A stretch of 51,629 nt of DNA from an uncultured Eubacteriales bacterium (GTDB taxonomy: Bacteria; Bacillota; Clostridia; Oscillospirales; Acutalibacteraceae), in the NCBI GenBank assembly GCA_949293815.1, contig CASFEZ010000014.1, forward strand, positions 1 to 51,629. The letters run 5' to 3'. This document shows, piece by piece, positions 49,560 to 51,629 of the stretch; the first letter of the stretch is position 1; every line of letters starts with the position of its first letter. The notes under the pieces are model-generated. The model saw only the letters and a list, made by a program, of their open reading frames with translations. It made no database searches and was not told the DNA's origin. The position numbers and the translations under genes are program-made.

Positions 49560-50900
49560 TCAGTCACCGCCTTTGCTTATCTCAAGAAACAGATCCCATG
49601 TTTCCTCAGCCAAAAGGGCGGCATCCTCACCGCTGTCCGCTCGTTCCTGTAAGGCAGGACAAAGTTTTTTCAGTGCGGGATAGAGCGCTTCCACATAGTT
49701 ATAGTAGTTGGTGAACTCCGGACGAATGGTAAGGGTGTATTCTTTGCGCATGGTCTTCACGGCAGAAAACAGCGCCTTGTGTGCGGGGCTTGGAAATTCG
49801 TAGCCGTCAATGGCTTCAAAAGCGGAATCGTGTACCGGCATATAGCCCGATTCCACTACAAAATCCAGATTGCGCTCACCCTCGGTAAGCCAGCGCAGGA
49901 AAATCGCCGCCGCTTCCGCTTTTGCCTCGGTAGTCTTATAGGCAGAGAACCCCGTGCCGGTCACCGGCATAAACTGCTCGCCGCTTCCTGTCTTCGGCAG
50001 CGGAAGCACCTTCAGATTCATTTTTTCGGAGGTGTTGTCGGGATAGGTCACGGTATCATTGTAATAGTTGATAGCAGCGGAAGAACCGACACCGGCAGCA
50101 ACCTCGCCGGTCATAATCTGCGTATTGGCATATTTATCCGAAACCACAATATGCCCCTTGGCTAAAGGCACGGCAAACTTCATCCAGGAAGCCTTCAAAT
50201 TCGGGTCTGAGGTGTCGTACCAGTCCGCGTCGTTATAGACAGGCTCGTGCCCCGACGCCAGCATATCGTATTCCACATTCTGGATCAGATAGTCAAAGGC
50301 GCAGAAAGACTTTCCGCCCGACCACTCGTAATACTTGGCGGCAACCTCAAAAAAGCCCTCCCAGGTATCCAGCATCTCATAACTTACGCCTGTATCTTTC
50401 GCAAAACGATAAAACAGCGAATCGTTAATAAACAGTGCACGGGTAGAGCGGGACACAGGGAACACCGCAAGATGTCCGTCAATGGTACCGTCATTCACAA
50501 ATTCCTGCACATACTGCGACAGTTCTTCCTCGGAAAAATAGTCGTTGAAATCCACCAGATTCTCCGCGCCTAAATTCAAAACGGTATCCGGGCGTGAAGA
50601 AAACAGGTCGGGCATACTCGGTGCACCGGGCGCGCCCTCCTTGGCTGCCAGAAGCTGATTTTTCAGATCCGGCGTGGTCATCATATTGGTAACCTTAATG
50701 ACGATTCCCTTCTCCTTACCCACGGTGGCATTAAATTCCTGCACCAGTGGGTTTAAGGGAGAATCGGTCTGCTCCCCATAGATGTGCCACATGGACATCG
50801 TAACAGGCTTTTTCGGATTCAATTTTGAATCGTCTGAGCATCCCGTCATGCACGAAAAAAGTATGACGAGTCCCAGAAAGCATAAAAATATCTTTTTCAT
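49560..50900 (-). CDS. Extracellular solute-binding lipoprotein, orphan
   Basis: The 446-residue protein has a lipoprotein signal ending LFSCMTGC with acylated C21, and a family 1 sugar-type solute-binding fold (MSMWHIYGEQ, then NDYFSEEELSQYV, YMPVHDSAFE). Such proteins usually deliver oligosaccharides to ABC importers, but no permease or ATPase gene is near. It begins the unit with the membrane LuxR and XRE genes, so it may present ligand to the sensor. AGGAGG precedes the ATG. Five direct repeats lie 36-112 bases upstream of the start. Confidence 0.9.
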   Translation of the reverse strand: MKKIFLCFLGLVILFSCMTGCSDDSKLNPKKPVTMSMWHIYGEQTDSPLNPLVQEFNATVGKEKGIVIKVTNMMTTPDLKNQLLAAKEGAPGAPSMPDLFSSRPDTVLNLGAENLVDFNDYFSEEELSQYVQEFVNDGTIDGHLAVFPVSRSTRALFINDSLFYRFAKDTGVSYEMLDTWEGFFEVAAKYYEWSGGKSFCAFDYLIQNVEYDMLASGHEPVYNDADWYDTSDPNLKASWMKFAVPLAKGHIVVSDKYANTQIMTGEVAAGVGSSAAINYYNDTVTYPDNTSEKMNLKVLPLPKTGSGEQFMPVTGTGFSAYKTTEAKAEAAAIFLRWLTEGERNLDFVVESGYMPVHDSAFEAIDGYEFPSPAHKALFSAVKTMRKEYTLTIRPEFTNYYNYVEALYPALKKLCPALQERADSGEDAALLAEETWDLFLEISKGGD

Positions 50901-50935
50901 GTTTTAAAATCCTCCTCGGCGGCTTTTTTGCTCAA

Positions 50936-51012
50936 CCTATCAATTTCCCTATCAATTTACCTATCAATTTCCCTATCAATTCAAAAAAAATTTTTATTTT
51001 TACCTATCAATT
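50936..51012. repeat. 12-bp direct repeats upstream of the lipoprotein gene
   Basis: Four tandem 12-bp units CCTATCAATTTC occur at 50936-50983, with changes only in the last two bases, and a fifth core CCTATCAATT lies at 51003-51012. Read on the gene's strand the unit is GAAATTGATAGG. The repeats lie between the likely promoter zone and the ribosome binding site, so they may be a multi-site operator. Confidence 0.8.
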
Positions 51013-51306
51013 CGAGGGTTTTTGACGGGGACAAAATAAGAATCAGTTGGTAAAATGATATCAGCAAGAATACTTTAAGGAGGGTATAAAGTCTTGCCGT
51101 CGCTTATAAATCGGTGAGGGTACCCCTATTTGCAGGAAACACATCTGCAAAAAAGAACTCTGTCTGCGTGAGGGCGAGTGCAGAGTTCCGCCCCACCTAT
51201 TTATTTCATTATATCACAAAACGATTGACTCAGTCAATATAAAAATGTGATTTTCTGTTAAGAAGCCGTAACTCAACTTTTTATCCGAAAGGGGGGCGAA
51301 ACACAA
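51013..51306. other. Structured intergenic region with a mini-ORF and palindromes
   Basis: AAGGAGGG (51077-51084) is followed nine bases later by a seven-codon frame TTG...TGA (51094-51117, MPSLINR). Hairpins come next: GGGTACCC (51118-51125), TTTGCAG/CTGCAAA (51129-51151) and AACTCTG/CAGAGTT (51156-51187). A perfect palindrome ATTGACT-C-AGTCAAT lies at 51224-51238, like a TetR-type operator. It could be a leader-peptide attenuator before the zinc-ribbon gene. No larger gene is seen. Confidence 0.45.
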
Positions 51307-51629
51307 ATGGAGGAAAAAAAGACGGCGGCATATAAAATCACTCCGGATACCGACGGTAACCGTTATCGTTTTTACTGTGACATTTCGGGAGCACTGGTGT
51401 GTATCACATCACCGTATCACGCGGATACACCCGAAGAGGAGCTGATGCTTGCGTGGGAAAAGGAAGGCAGGCAGCATTTTAACCAATGCCGGAAATGCGG
51501 CCGGTTTATCATCGACGCGGTATATAATCCGGTGGTGTTTGAATGTACCGACTGCGCTCCCTTTGAGTATGAAACCAGATACTGCAAATCCTGCGGCGCA
51601 AAAATCGACGCGGGTGCAGAGGAACGGTT
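51307..51629 (+). CDS. Zinc-ribbon protein, 5' part only
   Basis: An ATG at 51307 behind AAAGGGGGG opens a frame that runs to the window end (107 codons). It encodes a soluble protein with three CxxC pairs (CRKC, CTDC, CKSC) from about residue 63 on, so one or two zinc ribbons. No further domain is visible before the cut. The palindrome at 51224-51238 lies 70 bases upstream. Confidence 0.75.
   Translation, partial: MEEKKTAAYKITPDTDGNRYRFYCDISGALVCITSPYHADTPEEELMLAWEKEGRQHFNQCRKCGRFIIDAVYNPVVFECTDCAPFEYETRYCKSCGAKIDAGAEER

Noticed and set aside
50936-51012. CRISPR array
   Set aside because: Units are 12 bp with no spacers and no cas genes nearby; they are plain direct repeats.

Overview
The window looks like chromosomal DNA of an endospore-forming clostridial Firmicute, most likely of the Ruminococcaceae/Oscillospiraceae type. 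The signs are a complete spoIIAA-spoIIAB-sigF operon, a CIRCE heat-shock operator, strong AGGAGG ribosome binding sites, frequent TTG starts, intrinsic terminators after most operons, and two secreted proteins carrying dockerin modules. The placement is inference; there is no rRNA gene here to settle it.

Positions 1-8000 are housekeeping. A truncated unknown gene is followed by minus-strand gtrA-like, yajC, tgt and queA (membrane protein, Sec translocon accessory, queuosine tRNA modification). A plus-strand lysine/diaminopimelate operon (asd, dapA, dapB, HD-domain gene) follows, interrupted by a 187-bp inverted-repeat element. Positions 8000-12180 hold one large AT-rich surface protein gene: signal peptide, LRR_5/BspA-like repeats and a C-terminal dockerin. 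Positions 12279-13780 encode a divergent GDPD-like phosphodiesterase and a TIM-barrel epimerase-like protein. Six tRNA genes (Val, Asp, Phe, Gly, Cys, Gly) lie at 13841-14387 on the minus strand, with two internal or terminal terminators.

Positions 14600-25250 carry a zinc-ribbon/SH3 membrane protein, a GPH-type sugar transporter with a long cytoplasmic tail next to an intracellular GH30 glycosidase, htpG behind a CIRCE operator, and an operon of two paralogous membrane acyltransferases plus a TraX-like protein. Positions 25250-34700 hold a second epimerase-like protein, a ydbC/PC4-like ssDNA-binding protein, purB, folD with a nucleoside phosphorylase/nucleosidase family gene, tRNA-Met and tRNA-Glu, an alpha/beta hydrolase, a C39-like peptidase and an N-acetylmuramoyl-L-alanine amidase. 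Positions 33789-36790 are a response regulator/histidine kinase/anchored-protein operon. A small secreted dockerin protein with a chagasin-like C-terminal domain follows at 37110. Then come spoIIA, a PAP2 phosphatase, a second gtrA-like gene with a yhaM-like exonuclease, a DUF2804 gene, smpB, a membrane protein and the tmRNA gene ssrA.

Directly after ssrA, 44600-46620 contains broken pieces of a conjugative element: the Sel1-type tail of a relaxase, the front of a toprim/primase-like protein fused out of frame to the tail of another gene, and a small HTH protein. ssrA is a classical integration site, so I read this as the scar of a decayed integrative element. The rest of the window is accessory. 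It has a short 7TM protein and a minus-strand three-gene unit of an orphan solute-binding lipoprotein, a membrane-tethered LuxR-type regulator and a small XRE regulator. Upstream of that unit sits an array of 12-bp direct repeats, and a zinc-ribbon gene is cut by the window end. I found no CRISPR array, rRNA operon or intact prophage.
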